Assembly: GCA_016648135.1 (NCBI GenBank)
Contig: JADDOH010014822.1
Location: forward strand, 1-64,000
Source of the DNA: Agrypnia vestita
Taxonomy: Eukaryota; Arthropoda; Insecta; Trichoptera; Phryganeidae
DNA: 64,000 bases
Direction of reading: 5' to 3'
In this document: one piece after another, positions 11,076 through 21,608 of the stretch
How positions within the stretch are numbered: position 1 is the first letter of the stretch
Layout of the letters: every line of letters begins with the position of its first letter
The notes under the pieces: model-generated
What the model was told of the DNA's origin: nothing
Databases searched by the model: none
The model's input: the letters and a program-made list of their open reading frames with translations, nothing else
Made by a program: the position numbers and the translations under genes

Positions 11076-11355
11076 GGTAATGTTTCCAATAAAAAAATGG
11101 AAAGTAGTATTATATTTTGCGACTGCATTTAAAAAAGTACAATAATTACTTATTCTAAAACATGATAGTAAACAAACAAGTTAAAAGAAGAAATTATGAA
11201 CAAAATTTTCACAAATACAAGAAAATGTGGGTTGCTTACAAAATTACACAAATTCATTTATCAAAATGTTCTGTTGATATGAAGTTTAGGGCTTGTAATT
11301 TGTATAGTGTCTCAATATCTAGGCCACCAATATTTAGTTTGAAAAATCACACATC

Positions 11356-12054
11356 TTAAAATCTATTTCTTTTTGCGATTCTTTTAGCAATAAATGGAAT
11401 AAGTTTGATCAATGTTACTGCATGTGAAACTAAATAACCAATGATAGCTCCCAAACAACAAGGAATCGGCCAGACTTGCCATGGCCTGTCCCAGTCGAGA
11501 GGGATGACTATCCCGCCGCACCAAGTCCCAAAAAGGGTTATTAATATATTTTGCTGCAGCATTTCCATCATTTTATCACCAGTATACCACTTCATCCCAG
11601 TCAAGAGTGTAATAGTAGAATCCACGCCAGCTTGAAAACAAGCAGGAAAAACAGTCAACACCGTTAACAGCAGAGACAGCATGAATGTCTCTTCGTGTGC
11701 AGTTGTAATGGGCGCCCCGAATAGAATTATCAAGACGAAATAAATTCCGACGCAACATGGAAGCATTATAAACGATTTGAATACATCCCTCAATTTGATC
11801 TTAATAACTTTCTTCGATTTCAAATGCTTTGCATCCTTTAGACTTGATGTATCAGGCTGTGCGAACGCAAATCCAATTTTAAATAATTCTGCCAATAAGA
11901 GAGCCAGTAACAAATATCCCGAAGAATATTTTCCGAGGCGGTAAATATTATTTGTAAAGTATAATACAAATATTATGGATGGAATGTATATACAAGTCAG
12001 TGTACTGCAAAATGTCACTATTTTCACTGAGGTATTTTCCTGTTTCCGAAACAT
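11356..12054 (-). CDS. PIGF: PIG-F, GPI ethanolamine-phosphate transferase subunit
   Basis: PIG-F is an ER multi-pass membrane protein that stabilises PIG-O and PIG-G, which add ethanolamine phosphate to the GPI anchor. The frame encodes 232 residues with no intron; the human protein has 219. The family signature PLDWDRPWQVWPIPC is at residues 185-199, followed by a final membrane segment. Hydrophobic segments lie near 12-33, 44-65, 95-114, 124-143, 168-186 and 198-223. The C-terminus is basic (AKRIAKRNRF), consistent with an ER membrane protein. The ATG has A at -3 (AAAATG). The start matches the family length, so the gene looks complete. No gene overlaps it; a MITE lies 280 bp downstream and a hAT element 140 bp upstream. 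Confidence 0.93.
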   Translation of the reverse strand: MFRKQENTSVKIVTFCSTLTCIYIPSIIFVLYFTNNIYRLGKYSSGYLLLALLLAELFKIGFAFAQPDTSSLKDAKHLKSKKVIKIKLRDVFKSFIMLPCCVGIYFVLIILFGAPITTAHEETFMLSLLLTVLTVFPACFQAGVDSTITLLTGMKWYTGDKMMEMLQQNILITLFGTWCGGIVIPLDWDRPWQVWPIPCCLGAIIGYLVSHAVTLIKLIPFIAKRIAKRNRF

Positions 12055-12197
12055 TTTAATGCCGGTTACGACAGAATATAGAATCCTAATAATAATTTAT
12101 TTCATAGGTGTATGTTTTCCATATATTATATTCTAATCAATCCTTAACACACCTAACACACCGCACCGGCTTTCTTTTGACGTTTTAAACACAGAAT

Positions 12198-12995
12198 TAG
12201 TGATGGGTCCGCTCTGTACTCACTACTACAATGTAGTACTACACTACATTGAAGTGCACACTTCGCACATTTTGATGTGTAGTGCACACTACAAACTACA
12301 AACACCAAAGTTATTGAAAGTATAAACTTCAAATAGTACACTTCATTTCAAAGCGAACACTACAAAGTACATACACTTCAAAGTTATCGAAAGTATGAGA
12401 AACACATTTTAAATAGTGTATTAAATTTTGGGAGTTATGAAAAAATTTTTGGAAAGTTGATGTAGATATATGAAGAAATCTCTGGAAACTGTAACAACCC
12501 CCCCCCCCATGGTTTGAAAATTTTTTGGAATCGAACGAACAAATCTGTCTGGCGACCTTTTTTTTTAGGTCGCCAAATGTTACTTTGGAGAAAATATCGT
12601 CATTTATTTAAATATTTTTGTCGTTGACCTTTTTTTTTTTTTTTTAGCTCGCTAAATTTTTATTTGGGAAAAAAATACTTCATTTTATTTAAAAATTTAC
12701 TTCACTATTACTTCATTTCATTACTTCACTTCATTACTTCACTTCATTATTATTACAATTACTTCATTTCATTACTTCACTTCATTAATACTACAATTAC
12801 TTCATTTCATTACTTCACTTCATTAATACTACAATTACTTCATTTCATTACTTCACCTCATTAATACTACAATTACTTCATTACTTCACTTCATTTCGTA
12901 GTACTACAATTGTAGTGTACACTTTGTAGTCTTCAAACTGGTGAACGTGTGTGTGTTGTAGTCTTCATTTTGAAATGAAGTTTTTCCCTTCGCTA
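12198..12995. mobile_element. non-autonomous hAT element with 8-bp target duplication
   Basis: The element starts TAGTGATGGG and ends with the complement of TAGCGAAGGG. The 8-bp duplication CACAGAAT flanks it at 12190-12197 and 12996-13003. Both are hAT signatures. The subterminal regions are packed with short repeats and palindromes (CTACAATGTAGTACTAC, CTTCAAA, TTTGTAGT), as hAT ends often are. No transposase is present. It lies 140 bp upstream of the PIGF start codon. Confidence 0.88.
12696..12895. repeat. minisatellite inside the hAT element
   Basis: About four to five units of roughly 40 bp, built from TACTTCATTTCATTACTTCAC plus TTCATTAATACTACAATTAC-like segments, fill the middle of the hAT element. 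They probably arose by slippage or unequal exchange after insertion. Confidence 0.8.
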
Positions 12996-13029
12996 CACAG
13001 AATAGAATCGAAAATCGAAATTCTTCTTC

Positions 13030-13690
13030 TTCTTCTTTCCTGGCGTTTCACCCCTAAGGGGTGTTTTTTGTTTAAAACAAGTGCGTTTCTTCGTTGGCAA
13101 TGGATGTGATGTGCCCGGAGCCCGAAACTCCACCAACTCCACTCACGGGACATATATCAACAGCGCGTCGCCATCCGGGCCGACCTTTTGTTCGGAAACG
13201 AACATATTTCCGAGAGTCGCCCACCGAAAAAAATAGATCAACCAATGGAGTCCGAAGAAAAATACCGAAGCCACTTGTTTCGAAAAGAATAGCGTTGCAA
13301 CGGACGATTGCGTAAGATCACCCGTCATAAAAAGCGACTTTAGACAATGAAGAAAGAAAGCTGGGACATCGAAAACATCAAAGTGCATGACCTTTTTTTT
13401 TCGTTAGAAGAAACAATGCATCCGCACCCCTGTTCCGAACAAACGTCCGTTTACGACAGGATGAACGCCTTCAGACTAAGCCGACCCTCATATGAAACAA
13501 CAGAAGAAAGAACATTAGAACGAGCTGTTAACACGCGAAACTATGAGTTCAGAGAAGTAGGGTCGTAAAGAAATCGCCAAGTGTTCCGAAATACATTTTT
13601 GTTAGGAAAAACAAAACAATATTTTCGAAAGTCTCCACTATTGTCATCGACGAACAATAGAGGTCGGTTTTAGGAAAGCTACGTCTTATG
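13030..13690 (+). repeat. unidentified degenerate repeat, left part of copy 1
   Basis: A GC-richer block with recurring words such as CCTTTTGTTCGGAAACG, TTTTTGTTAGGAAAAAC, and ACTATTGTC..TCGAC..ACAATAGAG. The last signature recurs on the minus strand at 26440-27130. The copy continues at 15962-16150 after an interrupting LINE. A 73-codon frame at 13094 is basic and proline-rich (GRPFVRKRTYF), but the frame breaks soon after. I do not recognise the family. Confidence 0.55.
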
Positions 13691-13924
13691 AAAGGATGGC
13701 CAGGTGTCTTCAGCTTTCCTGGCTTGGGGTTCGTTTTAATCTTTTTTCTTGTATATTTCGTATTTTAATAACCACTAAAATATATTTTATCTCTTCTTTT
13801 ACCTGGTTTTAACTATTTGTGGTAGATCATTATCTCGTATCTGTTTTTTTAATTCCGTTTTACTCGATTTTTGGTAGATAATTTTTTCACAAGGAAAAAA
13901 AAATTATTTACCTTGGCAACCCAA

Positions 13925-13970
13925 AATAACGGAATGGGGACAACTGGGAAGTTGTCCCCATTCCGTTATT
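13925..13970. repeat. perfect 21-bp hairpin
   Basis: AATAACGGAATGGGGACAAC plus T, and its exact complement, surround a 4-base loop (GGGA). It lies in the 5' part of the deleted jockey LINE, just before the ORF1 remains. Perfect pairing in an otherwise decayed element is notable. It may be a fold-back formed during a repair event. Confidence 0.85.
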
Positions 13971-13989
13971 ATATCCGGGGGGGTTAAAG

Positions 13990-14600
13990 CCCTTGGAAAA
14001 TTTAAAGTTTCTGTTCAATTTAAAGATTTTAAATCAGCAAATGATTTTTGCTATTCTTCATTGTCTATAGGCCAATACTCGGCAGTAATTCCGGTTTACC
14101 AGGATACTCGCATGGGTTTGGTAAAAGGTATCCCTGTAGATATGTCAGAAAAATAAATAATTGAAGAAATTAATGTTCCCGTTCGTTTTGGGAAACCAAT
14201 TAAAGTTCGTCGTCTGAATTACAAAGACACAAAATCTGGCGCCATTCAATGGCTTCCATCACAATCGGTCGTCATTACTTTTGAAGGGCAAAATCTTCCG
14301 AAACATATATATTTGCACTAGAATTCTCTTCCAGTGGAACAATATGTGTTTCCCACTATTCAATGTTTTTCCTGCTGCAGGTACGGGCACACTAAGACTG
14401 CATGTAGAAGTAGTCCCCGTTGTTTCAAGTGCGGCGAAGCACATCTGGGTGAGAATTGTCCAAAATTGAATAGTTTGCCCACTTGCCTCAACTGTTCTGG
14501 TTCTCACAATGCCACGAATGTTCTTTGTCCTGAGTTTATTGGGAATCTCAAATATGATCGACTACTTTTATCAGATATGATGACATTTTTAAAAAGAAAA
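13990..14600 (+). pseudogene. jockey LINE ORF1 (gag-like) remnant with CCHC knuckles
   Basis: ORF1 proteins of jockey-type LINEs bind the element RNA. Here a first frame (with VIPVYQDTRMGLVKGIPVDM) meets a stop at about 14153. After a shift near 14320 the frame 14334-14551 shows the knuckles CFSCCRYGHTKTAC, CFKCGEAHLGENC and CLNCSGSHNATNVLC. This is the usual triple arrangement with spacing typical of jockey ORF1. The frame then runs directly into ORF2 C-terminal sequence, marking the internal deletion near 14560-14650. Confidence 0.8.
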
Positions 14601-14662
14601 TGTCGAGATTCTTGGATTTCTCAATGGAATAGGTATATCCAAATTAGTTAAAGGTACATTTT

Positions 14663-14995
14663 TTGTCTAAGCCGTGGTACGTAGATTCACATCTAAGTAG
14701 GGATAAAATTGTAACTATATGTCGCCTAAGATCCAATCATTGTTGTTCTACAGCTCATCTTTTCAAAATAAAGTGTAATAACTCACCGATATGTGAGTGC
14801 GGCATGGGTATCGGAGTTCTCAATCATATATTTTTTGAATGTCCAATAATGGTCGATAGGGAAAAATTAATGAAAGATCTTATCAAACAATATTCTACTT
14901 TACCATTAAACATACAGTTAGTCCTCTATACACCATCAAACCATGTCATATTGTCTTTGTGTAAATACTTAAAAGTTAATATTATGAAACTTTAA
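14663..14995 (+). pseudogene. jockey LINE ORF2 C-terminal remnant
   Basis: A 110-codon frame ends the LINE coding region. The pattern RLRSNHCCSTAHLFKI, then CECGMGIGVLNHIFFECP, is the cysteine/histidine motif that follows the RNase H-like region in jockey-type ORF2. The closely similar minus-strand frame at 19980-20516 (CRKRIGHCCINSHLFKI) belongs to a related element. No catalytic domain remains. Confidence 0.78.
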
Positions 14996-15040
14996 TCATT
15001 TAATGTGTTTTATTAATTTATTTATTTTTTATTATAATTT

Positions 15041-15280
15041 GGTTAATTAAGAGAAATGTGAAGTTATAATTTCTATAAACTCACAATTTTATTTTTATTT
15101 TTATTATTAATTATTTTTATTATTATCTGGTTAATTCACTTTAAGAGAAATGTGATGTTATAATTTCTATAAACTCACAATTTTCTTTTTCTTTTTATTA
15201 TTAAATTTTTTATTATCTGTTTAATTCACATTAAGAGAAATGTGAAGTTATAATTTCTATAGACTCACAATTTTCTTGAA
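15041..15280 (+). repeat. tandem repeat in the LINE 3' UTR
   Basis: Three units of 88-90 bp start at about 15041, 15129 and 15219. Each contains TTAAGAGAAATGTGA, then AACTCACAATTTT-like sequence. A diverged fourth unit lies near 15590. Repeats of this type occur in 3' UTRs of several LINE groups. Confidence 0.8.
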
Positions 15281-15961
15281 ATATAGATATTTAATTATTA
15301 TTTGATATGTATTAATTCGAATTCTGATTATTTTCCTTAATATTGAAGAACTACTTTACCTACTCTCTTTATATTTGTACAAATGGAATTATTTTTCCTA
15401 ATTTATAAATTTTGTTAATATGTGTTTATTAATAATGTGTTATTTTAAACGTTCACAATATTTTCTTGATATTAGTTAACAATATGAAACAATTAAATTG
15501 TTACCTTGAAAAATAATGATGTAAAACTTTGTTAAACCTAAGTTGTTTTTTATCTGTTACGTTTTTGTTATGTTGATTGGTTTCTAAATAAGAGAAATGT
15601 GAAAATATATTTCGTTTATATCCTCACAATTTTCTTTTCTTTATATTAAAATATTACTTAAATGAATTGAAATGCTTCATGGTTTCGTTTTTAATTTTGT
15701 TAATATTTATTTATAATTTGTACCTATATGTTTTCAAATTTAATTGTTCTATCTTTTTTAATCTATGTTATTAAAATATGTCATTTATATTGTTCATCAA
15801 AGTACTAGTATAAATATTCATAAAATTATTAATATTGTAATTATTGTTCATTAATGTTATTTATTTCTGTATTTTTAATTAATTGTATATATTTTGTACT
15901 GGCTAATAACACCGAATTGGTGAAGGCCAAAATAAAGAGAAAAAAAAAAAAAGGATGGCCA

Positions 15962-16150
15962 AATGTTTCAAAAGAAATACATTTCTTCCGGCAAAAAGTG
16001 TCGTGTTTCGAAAGGCCATCGTAAAATCGTCTTTTGTTTTCGATAGAGAACGCAGAAACGTTTTTTTCTCTTTGCTTTTTAGGAAAAGCGCCCGGAGAAC
16101 CAGATGTCCCGGGACGATACCTCCGCGGTGCGACATCGGTACGATATGAA
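15962..16150 (+). repeat. unidentified degenerate repeat, right part of copy 1
   Basis: This continues the repeat interrupted by the jockey LINE. Its TTTTAGGAAAAGCGCC and CCTCCGCGGTGCGACATCGG parts align in order with the minus-strand copy at 26440-27130 (TTTTAGAAAGCGCTGACAT, TATCCGCGAGATGTAGGATC). A 64-codon basic frame at 15955 is probably fortuitous. Bases 16151-16799 show nothing recognisable. Confidence 0.5.
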
Positions 16151-16799
16151 GTAGGTAATGATATGAATCGGTCAATTACAGCTGCATATGTTTAATTAAT
16201 GTAGCCGGTGCTTGGGGGTAGATATTGTAGATTCACGTGCCGACGATATTATAGCAAAGTGGCAATTAGGTAGATTGTAGTTGTAAGATTTCGGTTGACG
16301 TTTTGTAAAATAATCGGTTACTATGGCTCATTATTAAGTAGATGTAACACTTTAAACTAGACCTACATATCATTATGTATTTATCTCTCTTGCCTTGCAC
16401 AATATGAAAGCAAAAGATTAATTTGAATTTCGTATACGAATATATAAAACATGTCCTCATCTGTTGGATTCATATTATGTTCTTAAAATTTTGCTCAGTC
16501 GTAGAATGACTTTGAAATTACATAAGGTATCCGCTTAAAAATATACATATTTTCTTGTACTTAATCTTTGTTTTATCCATTTTACATAATTATGTAGATG
16601 TTTAAATGTGCACAATAATTAAAAAAAAAAAACTTTTTTTATACAAATTTGTAAGTTGTAAGAATATAATCTATTTCTATGATAAAATATTTTTAATTTT
16701 TTTTTTTATTTAAAAAAAATCTTTGTTTACAAATAAAGGTACTTAATACTAATTTAACAATAAAACATAAGATAAATTACACATTTTTTTGTTTTGTTT

Positions 16800-16875
16800 A
16801 ATTTGTGGAAGGTCTACCTTATGCGTCGGAATCTCAGACGCAACGAGTTAAAAGAAAGGGAGTAAAAATAAAGTG
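16800..16875. repeat. deleted copy of repeat family A
   Basis: ACCTTATGCGTCGGAATCTC followed by CAACGAGTTAAAAGAAAGGG matches the two ends of the family A repeats at 37583-38309, with the middle missing. Bases 16876-17447 hold no gene. Confidence 0.6.
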
Positions 16876-17447
16876 ACAACCCTAGCGTCAATGCAAGAGT
16901 AGGCTAATAACTCGCCGACAGGCCGGAGATAAACTACTGTTCTGGGTATACTGTGATAAAACGTTCGTATTTCAAGTATAAACATACATATATTATATAT
17001 TCGCGTGGCGAAGGTAACGTACCGAAACTTACGCTAAAATACCAAAATCACGAAAATGATTATTTTATTAAAACGAATTTGATTCTGATTAATATTTTAT
17101 TATACACAAGTGCTTTTGTACAAAATCTTGTGCAATCATTTTGTACAAAAATGATACTGGATCTCATATTGTACCACGATTTTTGATTTTAATAAAATAT
17201 AAAGAAATCACTTAAATTAAAAGAGATGTTAGAAAAATCAATAAATATATATATTTAAGTGACATAAATATATTTAAACTCAGCACACTGACGAAAATTC
17301 ATCATTTTAAGGAATTAACTTGTATTTTGAGCTTGCGATGCATGAAATTTTTTTTTTATAAACCTAATCCCATAATACACAACGTTAAAATTAAATTTCG
17401 ATGTAATTTTGAAATTATTATAATTTTGGAACACATTTGTGTTGACT

Positions 17448-17625
17448 AGACTTCTTTCCATTTAAGAAAGAAAATCGAATTAGTATGTGTAAGCCATGCG
17501 TACGACGCACGTTGTTTCATTGCGTTGGCGTTTACGGGTATAAACACCAACACAATGAAACAATTCGCATCATACGCACGGCTTACACATACTAATTCGA
17601 TTGTCTTTCTTAAATGGAAAGAGGT
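17448..17625. mobile_element. foldback MITE, family D, intact copy
   Basis: Two arms of about 80 bp are inverted copies: CTTTCCATTTAAGAAAG.., GAATTAGTATGTGTAAGCC, then the reverse, ending CTTTCTTAAATGGAAAGAGG. The short spacer holds GTTTACGGGTATAAACACC. A second copy at 59925-60087 is interrupted by a piggyBac element. Noncoding. Confidence 0.85.
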
Positions 17626-17868
17626 CTACCCGTCCGACCGATTAAAGTAGGTACTATAAGTTTTAAGAGAACTTAATAAATAAAAAATAAAAAAATGTCG
17701 ATTCATAGGAATGTGCACATCCCTTCCATCTGTTGCGAATAACTTAACGTTTGTTTATGTTTTAGAGCATTCTCATTGGTTGAATTCATTAATTCCAAAT
17801 CTGTCAAACTTAAAACGTCCCATTTGACGGCGTCACAATGTTATATGAATAGCTGTCAAGATCCAGAT

Positions 17869-19631
17869 TAGGGATGGGTCGTCGACGTATTTACTGTCGA
17901 CGAAACGAGACCGTCCACGTCCATCCATCGACGAGACGATCAACTAGTTGAATTCGTCAACTAGTTGACGCGTCAACTTCGTTACGCGGACGTCGCGGAC
18001 GTTCTATCTAAACATCTGGACGATGGTCAACTGTCTACGGTTCAACGCGACGCTTCTCGACGGCTCAACCGTTGGCTATTTTTATGACGTTAATTATACG
18101 ACGGAATATAGTTTCGGGGAAAGTAAAACCGCTACTTGTGTTTATATGTAAAAAGAAATATTTTATTATTTATTTGTTTACTCACATTATAGGCTATTAC
18201 ATATTGTTTTATATACTTCTTTCTATATATAACAAAGAAAGAAGTAGGTATACACAGCAATATCAGGTGTTAGCAGTAAAATATAAATATAAACTACATA
18301 TATAAGCAGTGAAAGTATTGGGTATAAGCATTAAAATGTGAGTAAATAAAATGGAAGGAAACAATGATTTTGCGTAATAAAGGCACCAGTTATGAGGTGC
18401 GGTAAAAAATACTTTATATTTATTTATTTTCTATAAATTTATAAATAAATACATAATTTAAAAATACTTTACATTTGAGATGTTATATAGAAATTTATTG
18501 AAGAATACATCTTTCAAAGTCAGGCTTTCACTTTGTGGTGACATTATTAATAAATAAATATATCTGTATTATTTGTCAACTTTAGTTTAAGGCTCAATCT
18601 GAGAAAAGGAACATTGTTCCCGAAACATGTAAAAAACCAATAAAAAGTGGTGTAAACAAAATTATAATAGATTTATTTTTTTATCTATAAAGTTGAAAAT
18701 AGGGAATTTTTAATAAAAATTAATTAAACATAAATTCAAGATTATATTACATATATAATAATTAATGTTGGACTCCTGAATAAGGACCATAGTTAGGTAT
18801 AGAAAATTTTATTCCCTACAAGTTTGTTTATCATTTATATGCTAATGTTGAAAAGTAAGGAAATAACACAATAATTAAATTTTAGCATCCCTTTTCAGGT
18901 AGATATAAGAAGTCGAGATCGATCGAATAAAATATTGATTTTAGAAAAATATCTAGCCGGCCTGTTAATTAATAATAGTTCAATAAAAAATATTTTTTTA
19001 TTTATTAATCTTTTTTTTACATCTCAGACCCACAAAACATCACATTGATATTTGTCTGTAGGTGCATCAATACGTATATATAAATAAATTGTATTTACCA
19101 GAAATACATTCATATTAATTAATTACAATAGATCTTATAAACTCAAATACAAATCAAATTAAACAGAATTGTTTATTTTATACAGCGTAAAATTGGGAAT
19201 TCACCGAATCGTCGCACGTGACATCACAAAAAATCAAGTAAAAAAATAATAGATAATAGCTTATTAAGCCTATCTCGCCCTACGCATGTATTCAAATTTC
19301 AAATCTCTAGTCATAGTTCGTGTACACAGATCTGCACTCTATGGTAGTGTACTTTAGAGTTGAAATGAAATTACCCGTCGAGCCGTCTATGACGTCTATG
19401 GCATCTACAAGTCGACAGCGAGAGATGAGAGAGAAATAAACGGAGACGTTTTGTCTTGCTCTCGCTCGTTGCTTTGCATTGCGTTAATCTCGAATCGTCC
19501 ACCGACCACGGCGTCCGCTGTCCACCGTCTACGAATTCAACTAGTCCATGCGATAAACGTAAACGGTCGACGCGTCGATGCAACGTCAACGGTTGATTTC
19601 AACTAGTCCGTCCATTCAACGCCCATCCCTA
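17869..19631. mobile_element. 1.76-kb non-autonomous hAT element
   Basis: The ends are TAGGGATGGG and its complement CCCATCCCTA. A perfect 8-bp duplication ATCCAGAT flanks it (17861-17868 and 19632-19639). The outer 200-250 bp on each side are rich in short repeats (GTCGACG, CAACTAGTTGA, CGTCAAC), probable transposase-binding sites. The middle is AT-rich without a transposase frame. It includes the hairpin motif at 18599. A 72-codon minus-strand frame in the right end is a by-product of the subterminal repeats. Confidence 0.92.
18599..18630 (+). other. CTGA..stem-loop..CGAAAC motif, copy 1
   Basis: CTGAGAAAA, then a 5-bp stem GGAAC/GUUCC with a 3-base loop, then CGAAAC. The following sequence AATAAAAAGTGGTGTAAAC resembles the sequence after the copy at 20730. 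The layout recalls a hammerhead ribozyme core but is not a complete one. Inside the hAT element. Confidence 0.5.
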
Positions 19632-19786
19632 ATCCAGATATAACATAAAGATCCAGACATTGCTATCTTCAGAATCGGGCCCTGTATGTGCTTCGCCTTT
19701 TAGTTGTTTATAGTTGTGTTTCTCTCCACCTAGATTAAGATTCTCGTAATTAATTGCCACTAAGCTTCATCGTCTGTAGGATAAGG

Positions 19787-20530
19787 TTATTTTTTTTTAT
19801 GTAAACTTGCCACTCCCCTAATATATAGTAACTTGTAAGAGAATAACTTGTTTTGATTTTTTTTATATCCCTTTATCCGCCTTAGAGATATCAGTGTCGC
19901 CCAGTCACCTGAGATTTGATTATACCTAGGGGGAGGGCATAACCGCAGGCTCGCGTAGATCTGAGATCTCCCGGCCGGTTTACCGTCTAATGATTTCTAT
20001 CACCTCGACCCCACCCCCTCGAAGGTATATCAGATTTATACCGTTAACTTTTAGGAATCTTTTTAGTAATTTTAAAGTGATTTGATCATTGCAAGATAAG
20101 AGGGTTGGGATATTGATGGGGAATGGAATATTGTAATAAGAAAGATTTTGAATAAAATTTGAGTAACAATCATTGATGGGGCAACCAAAAAATATGTGAT
20201 CGAAATGTTCGTCGTCCATCCAGCATTCACAAACAGGAGAGTCCCGAATGCGGATTTTAAAAAGATGACTATTAATGCAACAGTGTCCTATTCGCTTACG
20301 GCAGATAGAGGAAGCCTCGAACTTATTCATTTTCATTTTTGAAAACCATTGCTTGGCAGGAATTTCAGAATTGCAGAATACCGTTTTCCTTTTAAAGATT
20401 TTGAGGTCTCCCATTGAGACTTCCAAGTAAAATTCATTATGAATTACGAATATATTCAATATATAGGTATGAGCATAGAAAACAAACAATATAATATGAG
20501 ATAGGTACATAGACATAGATAAATATACAA
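19787..20530 (-). mobile_element. 5'-truncated jockey-like LINE
   Basis: Read on the minus strand, a 178-codon frame (20516-19980) contains CRKRIGHCCINSHLFKI, then CECWMDDEHFDHIFFGCP. This is the C-terminal cysteine motif of ORF2 in jockey-like LINEs. It is followed by a 3' UTR of about 190 bases ending in an A tail at 19791-19799. The 3' UTR (ACCGGCCGGGAGATCTCAGA) also occurs on the plus strand at 23440. Only the first part of the frame before about residue 40 lacks LINE similarity. No domain for activity remains. Confidence 0.82.
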
Positions 20531-20676
20531 ATTATAGTACTACCGTAGATAATTAATAATTAAGATTACGTTCGCGGTTACTCGCGGCCATTGTCAGTAT
20601 TTCCATGTCGATTGCTTTTGTAAGAAAGGTAGTGGCCGCAATATTGCAAAGCATGTTTTCAAATAATCCAATAAGT

Positions 20677-21257
20677 TTAAATAAAATAACTTTTTGTTTA
20701 ACACCACTTTATTGAGTTAAAACCAACTAGTTTCGACTCACAACTGAGTCTTCATCAGGGTTCAGATATTAACTAAATAAAAACAGAATTACGAACAATT
20801 AAGAAAACATTAAGGGAAGAAAGAGACAGAACGTCAACTGTGGTGGGGGTTGAGGGAAAGAGAGTGGGTGTGGGCGGGTGTAGTTAATTGGAAGGGGAAT
20901 ATATCTATAATTGGACTACACGATAAATCTAGTTGCTTATTTAGTAAATATTTTTTATTTGTTTTTAAAGATTTTTTTATTTCTAAAGCTTCTAAATTAT
21001 TGAGACGAATACCTATGTCATTTCTGTGAAGTACATCTACACCCGAAGATTTGTCAAATGTGTGTTTTTTTTCTATTAAATGAATTGCAAATTCTGAATA
21101 GCCTACACTATTTAAACATCTTTTATGTTCAATGTTCAATGACTCTTGTCAAGAGTCGTTGAACATTGTTTTATGTTCAATGTTCATTGACTCTTGAAAC
21201 TAGTTGGTTTTAACTCAATAAAGTGGTGTTAAACAAAAAGTTATTTTATTTAAAGAT
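20677..21257. mobile_element. foldback element with hairpin motif
   Basis: Arms of about 60 bp are inverted: TAAATAAAATAACTTTTTGT, then TTAACACCACTTTATTGAG and AAAACCAACTAGTTTC on the left; the complement on the right (21193-21257). Inside the left arm, read on the minus strand, lies CTGATGAAG-GACTC hairpin-CGAAAC (20730-20758). The 101-codon minus-strand frame in the middle has no recognisable domain. Confidence 0.75.
21131..21168. repeat. short palindrome
   Basis: AATGTTCAATGACTCTTG is followed at once by the near-exact complement CAAGAGTCGTTGAACATT. Part of this word (ATGTTCAATG) is repeated again at about 21174. It lies next to the right arm of the foldback element. Confidence 0.7.
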
Positions 21258-21608
21258 ATTATGTCGCACCACAATGTGTTTGCTTCGTGTGAAAATTTAA
21301 TCCAATAAGCGTGATCAATTAACGCAGATAAATATTTAATTAGACATAATCTTATTAAGGGTTCGATCCTTGCTCCAGCCGTGTCATTTCGAGTTTTTAG
21401 CCTTGAATTCGAACGAAATTATTGTATTTAGATATTAATGAAACACTTATTTCAAGTGCATTTCGTGGTCCTGCATTTTCGCTACATGCTTTCGCTACAT
21501 GCCCTGCTTCATGCAATCCAGCCGTAATGCGCACGCTGCGCGTGCGAAACTTCCGTTACAATATATGTTTTATCCTAAATGCGCCAAAAGAAGATAACTT
21601 CAAAAATT

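Larger units (their letters stand above)
13703..15949 (+). mobile_element. internally deleted jockey-type LINE with target duplication
   Basis: Perfect 12-bp direct repeats AAAGGATGGCCA (13691-13702 and 15950-15961) flank it, and the right copy follows an A tail after AATAAAGAG. The left part carries ORF1 zinc knuckles. The right part carries the C-terminal end of ORF2. Endonuclease and most of the reverse transcriptase are absent. Jockey elements are normally 4-5 kb; this is 2.25 kb. The 3' UTR holds a roughly 90-bp tandem repeat. It sits inside the unidentified repeat at 13030-16150. Confidence 0.82.

Noticed and set aside
12664..12864. 66-codon frame rich in His, Tyr, Phe and Leu
   Set aside because: It is a translation of the minisatellite inside the hAT element.
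12696..12895. CRISPR-like array
   Set aside because: The units are contiguous without unique spacers, in an insect genome inside a hAT element. It is an ordinary minisatellite.
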